From contig NZ_SODU01000001.1 in assembly GCF_004366075.1 (NCBI RefSeq), positions 310,001 through 374,000 on the forward strand: DNA of 64,000 nt, written 5' to 3'. The position numbers and the translations under genes are program-made. The first letter of the stretch is position 1. Every line of letters begins with the position of its first letter. This document shows, piece after piece, positions 26,468 through 35,948 of the stretch. The notes beneath the pieces were generated by a model that was not told the origin of the DNA, ran no database searches, and was given only the letters and a program-made list of their open reading frames with translations. This DNA is from Kribbella pratensis. Its GTDB lineage: Bacteria > Actinomycetota > Actinomycetes > Propionibacteriales > Kribbellaceae.

Positions 26468-28522
26468 GTGGGGGAGGAGACACGGAGGGGATGGGGGCCG
26501 GCTGCACTCGGTGCGGCCGCGCTCCTGCTGACTGCGGCCACGATCGTTCTCGACCTCCGCAACGGCACGAACGCACCGGCCGACGCACAGCTGGACGAAG
26601 GATGGACGTCGGCTCTGTCCGGCCTCGCACAGGTCGTACCGGGTGTACTTCTCCTGCATCGCCTTCCGCGGCACCCGATCGCGTGGATCCTGACCGGATC
26701 CGGTCTGTTGTGGGTGGTCGACGGGCTCGCCTCGAGCTGGGCGACGTACTCGATCTACACGTCTCCGGGACTGCCTGGCGGGTCGGCGGCGTACTGGTTC
26801 TACTCCCGCTTCGGCGCGTTCCTGCTGCTCGGGCTGCCACTGCTCATCTTGCTCTTCCCGGACGGGAAGCTGGTTACGGCGAGAGTATGGCGCTGGCTCT
26901 CGATCGTCAGCCTTGCGCTGACTCTGCTCCTCCCAGTTCTCCTGCTCGTCGCGCCCATGGACGTGATGCAGCGCTACCACAGCGCCGAGCTGCCGCCGGA
27001 GATCACCAGGCTGGCGCTCGACCCGTTCAGCATCGATGCCCCGTACGACGTCTGGGCGGGACTGCTCCGGGTTGCGTACGCGGGCGTGATCGTCAGCCTG
27101 GTCGTGCCGTTCGCCGTCGCCGTTCACCGCTACCGCGCGGCCACGCGGGAGAGCAGAGCGCAGCTCCGGTGGCTGATGTGGGCCGCTCTGGTGGACATGA
27201 TCGTCCTGATCGTTCCGTTCGAGAATCCGCCCGCGGTCCCGGCGATCATGTTCGGCCTGGCGATCGCGGTCACGTCGGCGGCCATCGTCGTCGCGGTCGC
27301 CAAACACCGCCTGTACGACATCGATCGGTTGCTCTCGGCCACCTTCCTGTACGGCGTACTCGCGGTGCTCGTGGTCGGCATCGACCTCGCCGTGTTCGCG
27401 ATCGCCGGCGGGATGCTCGGCGAGCGGGACGCCGCACTGGTCGCGATCGCCGTCGTCGCCGTGGTCTACGCGCCGCTGCGGAGCCGGCTCTGGCGGTGGG
27501 TACGGCGCCTGGTCCGCGGCTCCCGGGATGATCCGTACGCGACCATGTCGACCTTGGCCGAGCGGCTCGAGTCGGCCGCGGACCCGGATCAGCAACTCCA
27601 CGCGGTCGCGCGCACGGTTGCCGACGCGTTCCGGCTGCCCTATGTGCGGGTGGAGATCGAGCGTTCCGGCGGCGGGCTGGCGATCGTCGAGCACGGACGC
27701 GCATCGGGTCCGACGCATGCGCTGCCGGTCGGCTACCGCGGTGAGCCGGTCGGCCGGCTGGTGTTCTGTCCGGGCGACGGGACGGCGTTGTCGGAGCGCG
27801 ACCAGCGACTGCTGGGTGATCTCGTCCGGCAGGCGGCCGCGGCCGCCCGCGCGACCGAGCTGAGCACCGAACTGCAGCGGAGCCGCAGCCGGCTGGTCGC
27901 CGCTCGTGAGGAGGAACGGCGGCGGATCCGCCGGGACCTGCACGACGGTCTCGGCCCGAGCCTGGGCGCCGTGACGTTGCGCATCGAGACCGCCCGGAAC
28001 CTCGCGAAGTCCGCCCCCGACGAGGCGGACCGGATCCTGGTCCAGGCGACGACCGAGATGGCCGCCGCGGTGGCCGACGTACGGCGGCTCGTCCACGACC
28101 TGCGACCGCCGGCCTTGGACGAGTTGGGTCTGGTGCGGGCGATCCAGCAACAAGCCGAGCCCTTCCGGCTCGCGGGACTCGCGGTGTCCGTCGACGCGGA
28201 CCCGCTCGGAACGTTGCCGGCCGGCGTGGAGGTGGCGGCGTACCGGATCGCATCGGAGGCGCTGACGAACGTCGCCCGGCACGCCGCGGCATCCCGGTGC
28301 GATATCGCCCTCCGGCTGGACGAGGCGGCGCTGGAGTTGTCGGTGCAGGACGACGGGATCGGGATCGGCGAAGACGTCGCGGCGGGCGTGGGGATGTTGT
28401 CGGTACGGGAACGAGTTGCCGAACTCGGCGGAGTCTGTAGTGTCACGTGTCCACCGAGCGGCGGCACCGCCGTCCACGTGAGGTTGCCGCTGGACGCCGT
28501 ACCGGAGGTTGCTCATGGATGA
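26468..28522 (+). CDS. NarL-class sensor histidine kinase
   Basis: 684 residues. About nine hydrophobic segments occupy residues 10-340, followed by a GAF-like region (about 355-455), the HisKA_3 dimerisation helix with phospho-acceptor His in RRDLHDGLGPSLG (about 490), and an HATPase_c domain (ALTNVARHAAASR, DDGIGIG). It autophosphorylates in response to an unknown, probably membrane-associated cue. The GTG start is close behind a -10-like hexamer and may be leaderless. Its last 8 bp overlap the response regulator gene. Confidence 0.9.
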   Translation: MGEETRRGWGPAALGAAALLLTAATIVLDLRNGTNAPADAQLDEGWTSALSGLAQVVPGVLLLHRLPRHPIAWILTGSGLLWVVDGLASSWATYSIYTSPGLPGGSAAYWFYSRFGAFLLLGLPLLILLFPDGKLVTARVWRWLSIVSLALTLLLPVLLLVAPMDVMQRYHSAELPPEITRLALDPFSIDAPYDVWAGLLRVAYAGVIVSLVVPFAVAVHRYRAATRESRAQLRWLMWAALVDMIVLIVPFENPPAVPAIMFGLAIAVTSAAIVVAVAKHRLYDIDRLLSATFLYGVLAVLVVGIDLAVFAIAGGMLGERDAALVAIAVVAVVYAPLRSRLWRWVRRLVRGSRDDPYATMSTLAERLESAADPDQQLHAVARTVADAFRLPYVRVEIERSGGGLAIVEHGRASGPTHALPVGYRGEPVGRLVFCPGDGTALSERDQRLLGDLVRQAAAAARATELSTELQRSRSRLVAAREEERRRIRRDLHDGLGPSLGAVTLRIETARNLAKSAPDEADRILVQATTEMAAAVADVRRLVHDLRPPALDELGLVRAIQQQAEPFRLAGLAVSVDADPLGTLPAGVEVAAYRIASEALTNVARHAAASRCDIALRLDEAALELSVQDDGIGIGEDVAAGVGMLSVRERVAELGGVCSVTCPPSGGTAVHVRLPLDAVPEVAHG

Positions 28523-29165
28523 GCCAGTGCGCGTGCTGCTGGCCGACGATCATCCCGTCTACCGCGACGGGCTGGCCGCATTGCTCGGGTCGCTGGACGG
28601 TGTCGAGGTCGTCGGTACGGCGGCCGACGGGGTGGAGGCCGTGGACGGAGCGCGGGAGTTGCAGCCGGATGTCGTGGTGATGGACGTGCAGATGCCGCGG
28701 CTCGACGGGATCGAGGCGACGCGTGCGATCACCGCAGACAGTCCGCACATCGGCGTCGTCGTACTCACGATGGCCGAGGAGGACCAGACGCTGTTCGCCG
28801 CGATGCGGGCCGGCGCTCGTGGCTACCTGTTGAAAGGCGCGAGCCAGGGTGAGATCGTGCGTGCGATCACCGCGGTAGCCCAGGGCGAGGCGATCTTCGG
28901 TCCGGCGATCGCGCGCAGGGTGGCCGAATTCTTCGCGGCCGCGCCGGCCGCCACGCCCGGCAGCGCTTTTCCGCAGCTCACCTCGCGCGAGCACGAGATT
29001 CTCGCCCTGGTTGCTGCGGGCCGCTCGAACGCCCAGATCGCGAGCGAGCTCTACCTGTCTCCGAAGACGGTCCGGAACAATGTCTCGAACATCTTCACCA
29101 AGCTTCATGTCGCCGACCGGGCCGAAGCGATCATCCGGGCTCGCGACGCTGGCCTCGGTCGCTGA
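28515..29165 (+). CDS. NarL/LuxR-type response regulator
   Basis: 216 residues. The receiver domain has DDH at the acidic pocket, phospho-acceptor Asp in VVMDVQMP (about 54), the Thr of VLTMAEE and the Lys of YLLKGAS. A C-terminal LuxR HTH (LTSREHEILALVAAG...ELYLSPKTVRNNVSNI) follows. The ATG has GGAGG 6 nt upstream, inside the kinase gene end. It probably binds the GGGACA boxes upstream of the kinase gene (inference). Confidence 0.93.
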   Translation: MDEPVRVLLADDHPVYRDGLAALLGSLDGVEVVGTAADGVEAVDGARELQPDVVVMDVQMPRLDGIEATRAITADSPHIGVVVLTMAEEDQTLFAAMRAGARGYLLKGASQGEIVRAITAVAQGEAIFGPAIARRVAEFFAAAPAATPGSAFPQLTSREHEILALVAAGRSNAQIASELYLSPKTVRNNVSNIFTKLHVADRAEAIIRARDAGLGR

Positions 29166-29169
29166 GTCG

Positions 29170-29790
29170 TCAGTCTGATCTGGACCGAGTACGGCGGGCG
29201 TAGGCGCGGGCGGCTCGGGTTCGGTCGCCGCAGCGGGTGGAGCACCAGTGGCGGCGGCCGTGGCGGATCAGGTAGCGGTTGCAGGGCGTGGACTCGCAAG
29301 CCGTGAGGGTTTCCGCTTCCTCGCTGGTGAGGAGGTCGGCTGCGCTGGCGGCGATGGTTGCCAGGGCGTGCTCGAGGATCTCGTTGGTGGGGCACGGAGT
29401 GGCTCGGTAGGGGCCGGTCTTGTCGTCCCAGCGGAGGAGTGCGGCGGTCGGGACACGGGTGAGGGCGTCGTTGACGGCGTCGAGCGCCGCGGGGAGCGCG
29501 GGCGCGCCGGTGACTCGGGCGGCGAAGAGTGAGCGGACGTGCTCGCGGAGGGCGCGGAGCTGGGTCGCGCACATCTCCTGTACGTCGGCGTTCTCGGGAG
29601 CGAGGCCGCGTGCGCTGAGCCAGTCGTTGACGGCCGGGGGACTGCCGAGCAGGTCGACGTACTGACCGCCGGGGAGCGCGATCGCAGTGTTGGCGAAGTC
29701 CAGCGCGAGCCACACGTCGGAGCCGGGAGCAGGCGGCAACGGCGCGACGGCATCAAGCTGGGCGGCGATCGGGTCCGGCATGTTTCTCAT
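29170..29790 (-). CDS. CGNR zinc-finger regulator (ABATE domain)
   Basis: About 206 residues. The N-terminal ABATE/DUF1470 domain includes LALDFANTAI, and the C-terminal CGNR finger has the Cys ligands in CESTPCNRYL and HWCSTRCGDRTRAARAYARR. The family is regarded as stress-linked transcriptional regulators, with few studied members. An alternative ATG lies three codons downstream. A long palindrome separates it from the divergent MFS gene, which it likely controls (inference). Confidence 0.85.
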   Translation of the reverse strand: MRNMPDPIAAQLDAVAPLPPAPGSDVWLALDFANTAIALPGGQYVDLLGSPPAVNDWLSARGLAPENADVQEMCATQLRALREHVRSLFAARVTGAPALPAALDAVNDALTRVPTAALLRWDDKTGPYRATPCPTNEILEHALATIAASAADLLTSEEAETLTACESTPCNRYLIRHGRRHWCSTRCGDRTRAARAYARRTRSRSD

Positions 29791-29805
29791 GGTACAGGTT
29801 GCGGA

Positions 29806-29859
29806 TATCCGTGAGAACGATCTACCGTTCTCACGGATAATTCATTGCCTATCCGTGAG
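29806..29859. promoter_or_regulatory. long inverted repeat plus third half-site, candidate CGNR operator
   Basis: TATCCGTGAGAACG (29806-29819) and its exact complement CGTTCTCACGGATA (29826-29839) flank a 6-bp spacer. A third copy of the core, TATCCGTGAG, lies at 29850-29859 and overlaps the ribosome-binding site of the MFS gene. A 34-bp element with perfect 14-bp arms in a divergent promoter is strong evidence of a regulator site. Confidence 0.7.
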
Positions 29860-29865
29860 GAACTC

Positions 29866-31014
29866 ATGAAGCTGACGGCGTTGCTGGTGTGCGTGTTCGG
29901 AGTAACCACGGGAGAGTTCGTGGTGGCCGGGATCCTGCCGGCGGTGGCGGGGGATCTGGGGGTGTCGATCCCGGCGGCCGGGTTGCTGGTCACGGCGTAC
30001 GCGCTGGGCATGATCGTCGGCGGCCCGTTGCTGACGGCAATCACAGCCGGCCGGTCGCGCAAGCCGTTGGTGCTGGCTCTGCTGGCGGTCGCTGTCACAG
30101 GCAACCTGCTGTCCACGATCGCTCCCGATTACGGCGTGCTGTTCGCCGCGCGGATCGTGACGGCACTCGTCACGTCCACGTTCTTCGCGAACGCGATCGT
30201 GATCGCGACCACCTCAGCGCCTCTGGACAAGAAGGCGTCCACGGTCGCGAAGCTTGCCCTCGGCATGAATCTGGCGATGATCCTCGGCGCACCGCTCGGC
30301 ACCTGGATCGGCGACGAGCTCGGCTGGCGGACGACGTTCGCCGCGATCACAGCCTGCTGCGCGGCCGGCCTGATCCTGGTCGCCCGGTTCATCCCCAATG
30401 ATCAGCCCGGCGTACGCACCCGCGCGCTGCGCGAGTTCGCCGTCTTCCGCAACCGCGACCTGCTCCTCGCGATCGCCATCACTGCCGTCGCGAACATCGG
30501 CGCACTGATGGTGTTCACCTACCTCGCACCGCTGCTGACCGGCCCCGCGTCGTTCCCCGCGGGGGCCGTCGCCCCGATGCTGCTGGTGTACGGCGTCGGC
30601 GCGACGATCGGCAACCTGGTGGGCGGCCGCCTGGCTGACCGCGCCCTGCTGCCTTCGCAACTCGGTGCGCTAGCGCTGCTAGTTCTACTGCTCATCGCCC
30701 TCCGGCTGAGCCCAGCCGCGATCCTGACCGGTGTGCTCGTCTTCGCCCTCGGCGCCGTCGGATTCTCCGTGATCCCCGGTATGCAGGCCCGCGTCCTCAC
30801 CACAGCCGCCGCGGCCCCGACGTTGGCTATCGCCGTCAACGCCTCGTCGTACCAGGTCGCGGCCGCTTTCGCAGGCTGGCTGGGCGGCCGGGTCATCGCC
30901 GGACCCGGCCTGCCCACGATCTACTTGGTCGCCGCGGCGACGACGGTCCTCGGGCTCGCGCTCACCGGGCTGGGGTTAGCGCGCGAGGCGACGTACAGCG
31001 AGCTCCGCCAGTAG
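29866..31014 (+). CDS. MFS drug-type exporter (DHA1 family, Cmx/AraJ-like)
   Basis: 382 residues with 12 predicted helices. Motif C in helix 5 (LGMNLAMILGAPLGTW) marks a drug:H+ antiporter, and the motif A region after helix 2 reads AGRSRK. The helix 1 stretch FGVTTGEFVVAGILP is typical of the Cmx/AraJ subgroup. The ATG follows GAGGA by 4 nt. Probably exports a toxic small molecule sensed by the divergent CGNR protein. Its 3' end overlaps the convergent M20 gene by 39 bp. Confidence 0.88.
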   Translation: MKLTALLVCVFGVTTGEFVVAGILPAVAGDLGVSIPAAGLLVTAYALGMIVGGPLLTAITAGRSRKPLVLALLAVAVTGNLLSTIAPDYGVLFAARIVTALVTSTFFANAIVIATTSAPLDKKASTVAKLALGMNLAMILGAPLGTWIGDELGWRTTFAAITACCAAGLILVARFIPNDQPGVRTRALREFAVFRNRDLLLAIAITAVANIGALMVFTYLAPLLTGPASFPAGAVAPMLLVYGVGATIGNLVGGRLADRALLPSQLGALALLVLLLIALRLSPAAILTGVLVFALGAVGFSVIPGMQARVLTTAAAAPTLAIAVNASSYQVAAAFAGWLGGRVIAGPGLPTIYLVAAATTVLGLALTGLGLAREATYSELRQ

Positions 31015-32181
31015 GGCGGCGGCGTCGGGGAGGACCGAGTCGTCGAAGTTGGCCAGTGGGGAATGGTTGTCGGCGGCTGCGTCGGGGTCGGGGGAGGCGC
31101 AGGCGCTGAGGTTGAGGTAGACGCCCGGGACCTCCTGCAGGATGTAGGAGAAGTCCTCGGCGCCGCAGCGTGGATTCGGCCGTTCGCGGAAGCGGTCCGG
31201 GCCGAAGACGTCGACGATGGTGTCGCGGGCGAAGTCGAACTCCGCTTCGTCGTTGACCGTCACCGGATACCCGACCCGGTACTCCGCCTCGACCTGCAGC
31301 CCGTGCGCGGCCGCGAGCCCTTCGACGAGCTCGATCGACGCTTCCTGCACCTTCGCGCGGGCCACCTCGGAGAACGTCCGCACGGTCGCGTCGAAGAACG
31401 CGTCGTCCGGGATGATGTTCTCCTTGGTGCCGCCCGCGATCCGGCCGACGGTGAGCACCACCGGGTCGAACACGTCGAACTGCCGCGTGACCATCGTCTG
31501 CAACGCGGTCACGATCTCGCAGAGCACCGGAATCGGGTCCTTACCCCGGTACGGCGTGGAGCCGTGCGTACCCGCGCCGACGACGCGCACGGACAACTGG
31601 TCGGCCGCCGCCATGAACGATCCGGGCCTGCTGCTCCACATCCCCAACGGCTGCGAGGACGCCCCGACATGCAGCCCGTACGCCGCATCCGCCCGGCGGC
31701 CGGCCGCGTCGAGAACCCCTTCGCGGATCATGATCGGCGCGCCACCGGTCGTCTCCTCGCCCGGCTGGAACATGAACACCACGTCACCCGGCAGCTCGTC
31801 CCGCAGCGCGCACAGCACCTTCGCGGCGCCGACGAGCCCCGCGACGTGCAGGTCGTGACCGCAGGCGTGCATCATCCCCGGATGCAAGGACGCGAACGGT
31901 ACGTCGGTCCGCTCAGTGACCGGCAGTGCGTCCATGTCGCCGCGCAACAGTACGACGGGACCTGGCCCGCCGCCGCCCCGCAGTACGGCGGTCACCGACG
32001 ACAGCTCCTTGCCGAGCGTGATCTCCAGGGGCAGCCCTTCGAGCGCGTCCAGGACCAGCTGCTGCGTCTTCGGCAGGTCGAGGTCGTACTCCGGGACCTG
32101 GTGCAGCGCCCGGCGCAACGTGACGATCTCCTCGCGGAACAGCTCCGCCAGCTCGCGCGTCCGCACGCTTTCGGCGCTCAC
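30976..32181 (-). CDS. M20-family amidohydrolase (IAA-amino acid/hippurate hydrolase-like)
   Basis: 401 residues. Metal-binding motifs are DMDALPVTE, ACGHDLHVAG, GEETTGG and the late CGAEDFSY. A lid/dimerisation insertion sits about 185-300. These enzymes hydrolyse N-acyl amino acids or similar amides. The GTG start overlaps the stop of the exonuclease gene (GTGA), so the two are cotranscribed, a pairing without an obvious functional reason. Exact substrate cannot be read. Confidence 0.9.
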   Translation of the reverse strand: MSAESVRTRELAELFREEIVTLRRALHQVPEYDLDLPKTQQLVLDALEGLPLEITLGKELSSVTAVLRGGGGPGPVVLLRGDMDALPVTERTDVPFASLHPGMMHACGHDLHVAGLVGAAKVLCALRDELPGDVVFMFQPGEETTGGAPIMIREGVLDAAGRRADAAYGLHVGASSQPLGMWSSRPGSFMAAADQLSVRVVGAGTHGSTPYRGKDPIPVLCEIVTALQTMVTRQFDVFDPVVLTVGRIAGGTKENIIPDDAFFDATVRTFSEVARAKVQEASIELVEGLAAAHGLQVEAEYRVGYPVTVNDEAEFDFARDTIVDVFGPDRFRERPNPRCGAEDFSYILQEVPGVYLNLSACASPDPDAAADNHSPLANFDDSVLPDAAALLAELAVRRLAR

Positions 32182-33122
32182 GCTTTCGGCCCGAGGTCGA
32201 GCGCCGCCATGACCCGTTGGGCGCTGCTGCCGAGCTCGAGCAGTTCGACGAGATCCAGCCAGCGCTCCGGGTCCTTGATCGTGCGCGGCAGCGTCGCGTC
32301 GTACGTCCCGACCGGCGCGTCCTTCGCCACCGCGACCACCTTGGGGGCGACGTCGAGGTAGTCGCTGTCCGCCAGGATCTTCTTCTTCACCCCGGGCGCC
32401 ATCGGCGTGGTCGGGTCGGCGGCCGCGGCGCGGATCGCGTCCAGATCGCCGTACGCCGTGACCAGCGAGGCGGCCGTCTTCTCGCCGATACCCTTCACGC
32501 CGGGCAGCCCGTCGGACGCGTCACCACGCAGCGTCGCGAAGTCGGCGTACCGCTGCGCGGGGACCTCGTACTTCGCCAGCAGCGCCTTCTCGTCGTACAC
32601 CTCGGCCCGGCCGACGCCGCGGGCGGCCGTGTAGACGACCCGGATGCCGCGGCTGTCGTCGATCAGCTGGAACAGGTCACGGTCCCCGGTGACGACGTCG
32701 ACCGGCATCGTCGCCTGATGCGACAGCGTGCCGATCACGTCGTCCGCCTCGTGGTCGGGCGCCCCGACGACGGTGATCCCGATCGCCTCCAGGCAGGCCC
32801 GGATGTACGGCACCTGCACCTCCAGGCGGTCGGGCACGTCCTCGATCTGCTCGCCCTTCGGCGTCACGAACTCGACTCGCTGCGCCTTGTACGACGGGAT
32901 CAGCGCGACCCGCCACGACGGCCGCCAGTTGTCGTCCCAGCAGGCGACCAGATGGGTCGGCTTGTGGTTCTCGGCCAGCCGGGCGATGAAGTCGAGCAGC
33001 CCCCGGATCGCGTTGGTCGGCGTACCGTCGGCAGCCTTCATCGTGTCCGGTACGCCGAAGAACGCACGAAAGTAGAGCGACGCGGTGTCGAGCAGCATCA
33101 AACGCTCGGGTCTGTCAGCCAT
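32178..33122 (-). CDS. stand-alone 5'-3' exonuclease (PolA N-terminal domain type)
   Basis: 314 residues covering only the flap/5' nuclease fold. Acidic metal ligands appear in LLDTASLYFRAF, APDHEADDVIG and VTGDRDLFQL, and the H3TH DNA-binding motif is GDASDGLPGVKGIGEKTA. No polymerase domain follows. Actinobacteria commonly carry such a second copy, which removes RNA primers or flaps. It is upstream partner of the M20 gene. Confidence 0.92.
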   Translation of the reverse strand: MADRPERLMLLDTASLYFRAFFGVPDTMKAADGTPTNAIRGLLDFIARLAENHKPTHLVACWDDNWRPSWRVALIPSYKAQRVEFVTPKGEQIEDVPDRLEVQVPYIRACLEAIGITVVGAPDHEADDVIGTLSHQATMPVDVVTGDRDLFQLIDDSRGIRVVYTAARGVGRAEVYDEKALLAKYEVPAQRYADFATLRGDASDGLPGVKGIGEKTAASLVTAYGDLDAIRAAAADPTTPMAPGVKKKILADSDYLDVAPKVVAVAKDAPVGTYDATLPRTIKDPERWLDLVELLELGSSAQRVMAALDLGPKA

Positions 33123-33201
33123 GCCCAGATGCTTTCACAGCCCACCGACAGCCCGCGAGATCGCATGCGGCCGGGCCGGTCGCTCCAGTACTGTCTTGAG
33201 G

Positions 33202-33642
33202 ATGGAGGACCTGGACCGCAAGATCGTCGGGCTGCTCGCTTCCGACGGCAGGATGAGCTTCACCGACCTGGGCAAGGCGACCGGCCTGTCCACGTCGGCC
33301 GTACACCAGCGGGTGAAGCGGCTCGAGCAGCGCGGGATCATCCAGGGGTACGCCGCTACCGTCGACCACACCGCGCTGGGTCTGCCGCTGACCGCGCTGA
33401 TCTCGATCCGGCCGATCGATCCGTCGCAACCGGACGACTCGCCGGAGCGGCTCCGGGAGGTCCCGGAGATCGAGTCCTGCTACTCGGTCGCCGGCGACTC
33501 GAGCTACATCCTCGTGGTCAGGGTCGCCTCGCCAGGCGCGCTCGAGCACCTGCTGGCAGTGATCCGGGCACGCGCGAACGTCTCCACCACCACGACGATC
33601 GTCCTGAGCACGCCGTACGAACGTCGTCCACCGGCCCTGTGA
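33202..33642 (+). CDS. Lrp/AsnC family regulator
   Basis: 146 residues: an N-terminal HTH (MSFTDLGKATGLSTSAVHQRVKRLEQRGI, about 15-43) and the RAM/AsnC effector domain (SCYSVAGDSSYILVVRV). It senses amino acids and binds DNA as an octamer in known members. A -10-like TACTGT lies 9-14 bp before the ATG, so the mRNA may be leaderless. Its stop overlaps the start of the broken HAD gene. The target is unknown. The lysine-catabolic genes 3-10 kb away are one candidate (inference). Confidence 0.88.
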   Translation: MEDLDRKIVGLLASDGRMSFTDLGKATGLSTSAVHQRVKRLEQRGIIQGYAATVDHTALGLPLTALISIRPIDPSQPDDSPERLREVPEIESCYSVAGDSSYILVVRVASPGALEHLLAVIRARANVSTTTTIVLSTPYERRPPAL

Positions 33643-34301
33643 AGGTTCTGCTCAGCGATCTGTTCAGCACGCTGGTCTCAGGCGGCGACGCCGAGCGGGA
33701 CGTGGTCAACGCGCGGATGGGCGCGGTGCTCGGGGTCGATGCCGTGGCGTTCCAGCGGGCGTTCGACGCGTCGTCGTACGAGCGGTTCATCGGTGCGTAC
33801 GGCGACCTGCCGAGCACACTGCGCGTGATCGTCGAACGGTGCGGCGGTACCCCGACCAACGAATAGGTGCAGGAGGCAACCGACCTGCGCCGGGCGCTCG
33901 CCCAACGGCTGCTCGGCCGGGCCCCTGTGGCGACGCTGGAGACGTTGGCCGCGTTCAAGGCGGCCGGCTGGCGGATCGGGCTCGTCAGCAACATCACCGC
34001 CGAAACCCAGGTCCAGTGGGCGGCCAGCCCGCTCGCCCAGTACTTCGACGCGACCGCCTTCTCCGCCGAGGTCGGCGCCGCCAAGCCCGAGCCCAGGATC
34101 TACGAGACCGCCTGTGCAGCCCTCGGCGCCGACCCCAGCGACTGCATCTACGTTGGCGACGGCAACGACAACGAACTGCCTGCCGCCGCCTCCCTCGGCA
34201 TGCACGCGATCCGTACGACAGAACACGCGGACAGCGACCCGACCTGGCCCGGACCGACCATCAAAACCTTCGCCGACCTGAAGGCCCACCTGGTTCAGTA
34301 G
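33639..34301 (+). pseudogene. HAD-superfamily hydrolase interrupted by an in-frame amber stop
   Basis: Reading from GTG 33639 (overlapping the Lrp stop), the first 75 codons hold HAD motif I (LLSDLFSTLV). A TAG at 33864-33866 stops the frame, and the same frame continues at once for 144 codons with motif II (LVSNIT), the Lys motif (AKPEPRIYE) and motif IV (YVGDGNDNE). Neither part alone has a full active site. The flanking codons GAA-TAG-GTG suggest a CAG to TAG change. It may be a true nonsense mutation, a sequencing error, or a gene made as two polypeptides from the downstream GTG. Confidence 0.75.
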
Positions 34302-35948
34302 CCACCGGCCTCGACGAGTTCGTCGGCGGTGGAGAGGATCCGGATCTTCGCCCCTTTGGGCGGAACGACAAGGGCGGCCTGATAGAGGGTCGTGCTGGTG
34401 ATGGCGCTGTCGTACTTCGTGGTGGGTGGACTGAACGCGGAACCAGGGCTGCCCTGAGCCCAGTAGATTGAGAGGTTCGGGCCGACCTGAAGCTGGAACT
34501 CCTCAGTGAGTGAGAGGAACACCAACGCCTCGCCGGAGCTCGTCATGAAGGCGGTCGGTGTACCGCTGAGCCTGAACGTGTCGATGACCGCGCGATATGA
34601 CTTCGGGTCCTTCAGCAACGATTTGGCGTCCGCGACGGTCCTGAGGATGCTGGTGACGTCAGCGGACGGCGCGAAGAGAGCGGCGTGCGACGACTTGGTG
34701 CCGGCGTTGAAGTATCCGGCCAGTGCCTTGCCCGCGGCTTCCGGTGAGGCTGCGAGCTTCTCGTTGTCCGCGGCGGTGACCGGACGCAAGCCCTTGAGGG
34801 GCGGGAGCTTGACCTTCTTCTCAGGCGTGACCTGATGGCTCACTAGCCAGGGCTCACCCGCCGACCTGCGCTCCCAGAGGTCGAGCACCTGGTAGTCCTT
34901 GTACGCCGACATGCCGGCCGAGGCCACGAACCGCATCGGGTACCCGCCGTACGACGGCACGCCGATGCTCGGCTTCACGTGAGTGGTCGGGTCGGCAATG
35001 CCCTTGCCGGCCTTGTCCAGCACCCTGTCTATGCGGTAGCAGGCCTGAGACAGGCGGCCCCGTCTCGACAGTCGCGATCAGCTTCTCGTCGCGGCGCTTG
35101 GCGGCGGCGTTGTTGACCTCGTCGTAGTGCTTGATCGCCGCTGCCGCGACCTGCTCGCTGATCGCGGGACGGGTCAGCACCGTCACCGTGTCCGCCGGCG
35201 GAACGGCCGAACACCCCGTCGTCAACCCGAACGCGATCCCCACGACGACAACTCGCTGAGCGGCCGCGATCCTGGAAGCCGGCTGCTGGACCGGCTGCGG
35301 TGGGGAAGTCGCGTTCTGCGCCGGGTGTGGCTTGCGGGGACCGCGGCGGAAAAGGACGAGGAGGATGCCTACGGCAAGGAGAATGATGCCGGCGGCGAAG
35401 ACGCCCAGTGCGCTCGTGAACGCCTTCGGGATCTCGATGCCCAGGTCGACCTGTACGTCGGGAGCCGTCTTCCCGTCGGCGTTCATGATGACGACGTCGT
35501 ACGGGCCGTCCTCGATGGGCCAGGCGATCGACTGTGTGCCGGTGCCGTTCGCCTTGGTGACCCACCAGTCGAGCGTGGCGGGTGCCGCGAGTGGACCCGC
35601 CGTGCCCTTCTCGTCCTCGGTCGACAGCGCGATCGGGAATTGCACCTGCACGAGCTTCGTGTGCGCGATGCCCTTCAGATAACTGCTGACGTCGAAGTCC
35701 CGAGCCACCCCGACGAACACCGGCTGGCTCTTGCTCGACCGTACGTCGACGTGCAGCACCGGACCGTGCCGGTTCAGCAGCTCCGGCGTCGAAGCGATCG
35801 CCAGTCCCTTGCTGCTCAGCGACTGCTCACCCGAATGCACCGTGTCGTCCGGCCCGATCAGCCAGAACGCGGCGACACCGCCGACCACAACAACAATCAG
35901 TCCGACCAGAGCCAGCAGTACGCCGACAATCCTGCGGATCACACGCAA
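34295..35948 (-). pseudogene. frameshifted membrane/lipoprotein-like gene
   Basis: From TTG 35948 (GGGAG 5 nt upstream) the frame encodes one helix (VGVLLALVGLIVVVVGGVAAF), an extracytoplasmic domain, a second helix, and then a stretch ending in a lipobox-like LTTGC. The frame then shifts at a G4 run (35058-35061) into a second frame that continues about 240 residues to 34295. Removing one G rejoins them as VETG-RLSQACYRIDRVLDK. The internal lipobox suggests two ancestral genes (membrane protein, lipoprotein) merged here. Domain functions are not recognised. The gene end overlaps the HAD gene end by 7 bp. Confidence 0.65.

Noticed and set aside
25682..28516. 944-residue minus-strand open frame overlapping the membrane protein and kinase
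   Set aside because: The kinase frame on the plus strand has complete family motifs, and this frame has none.
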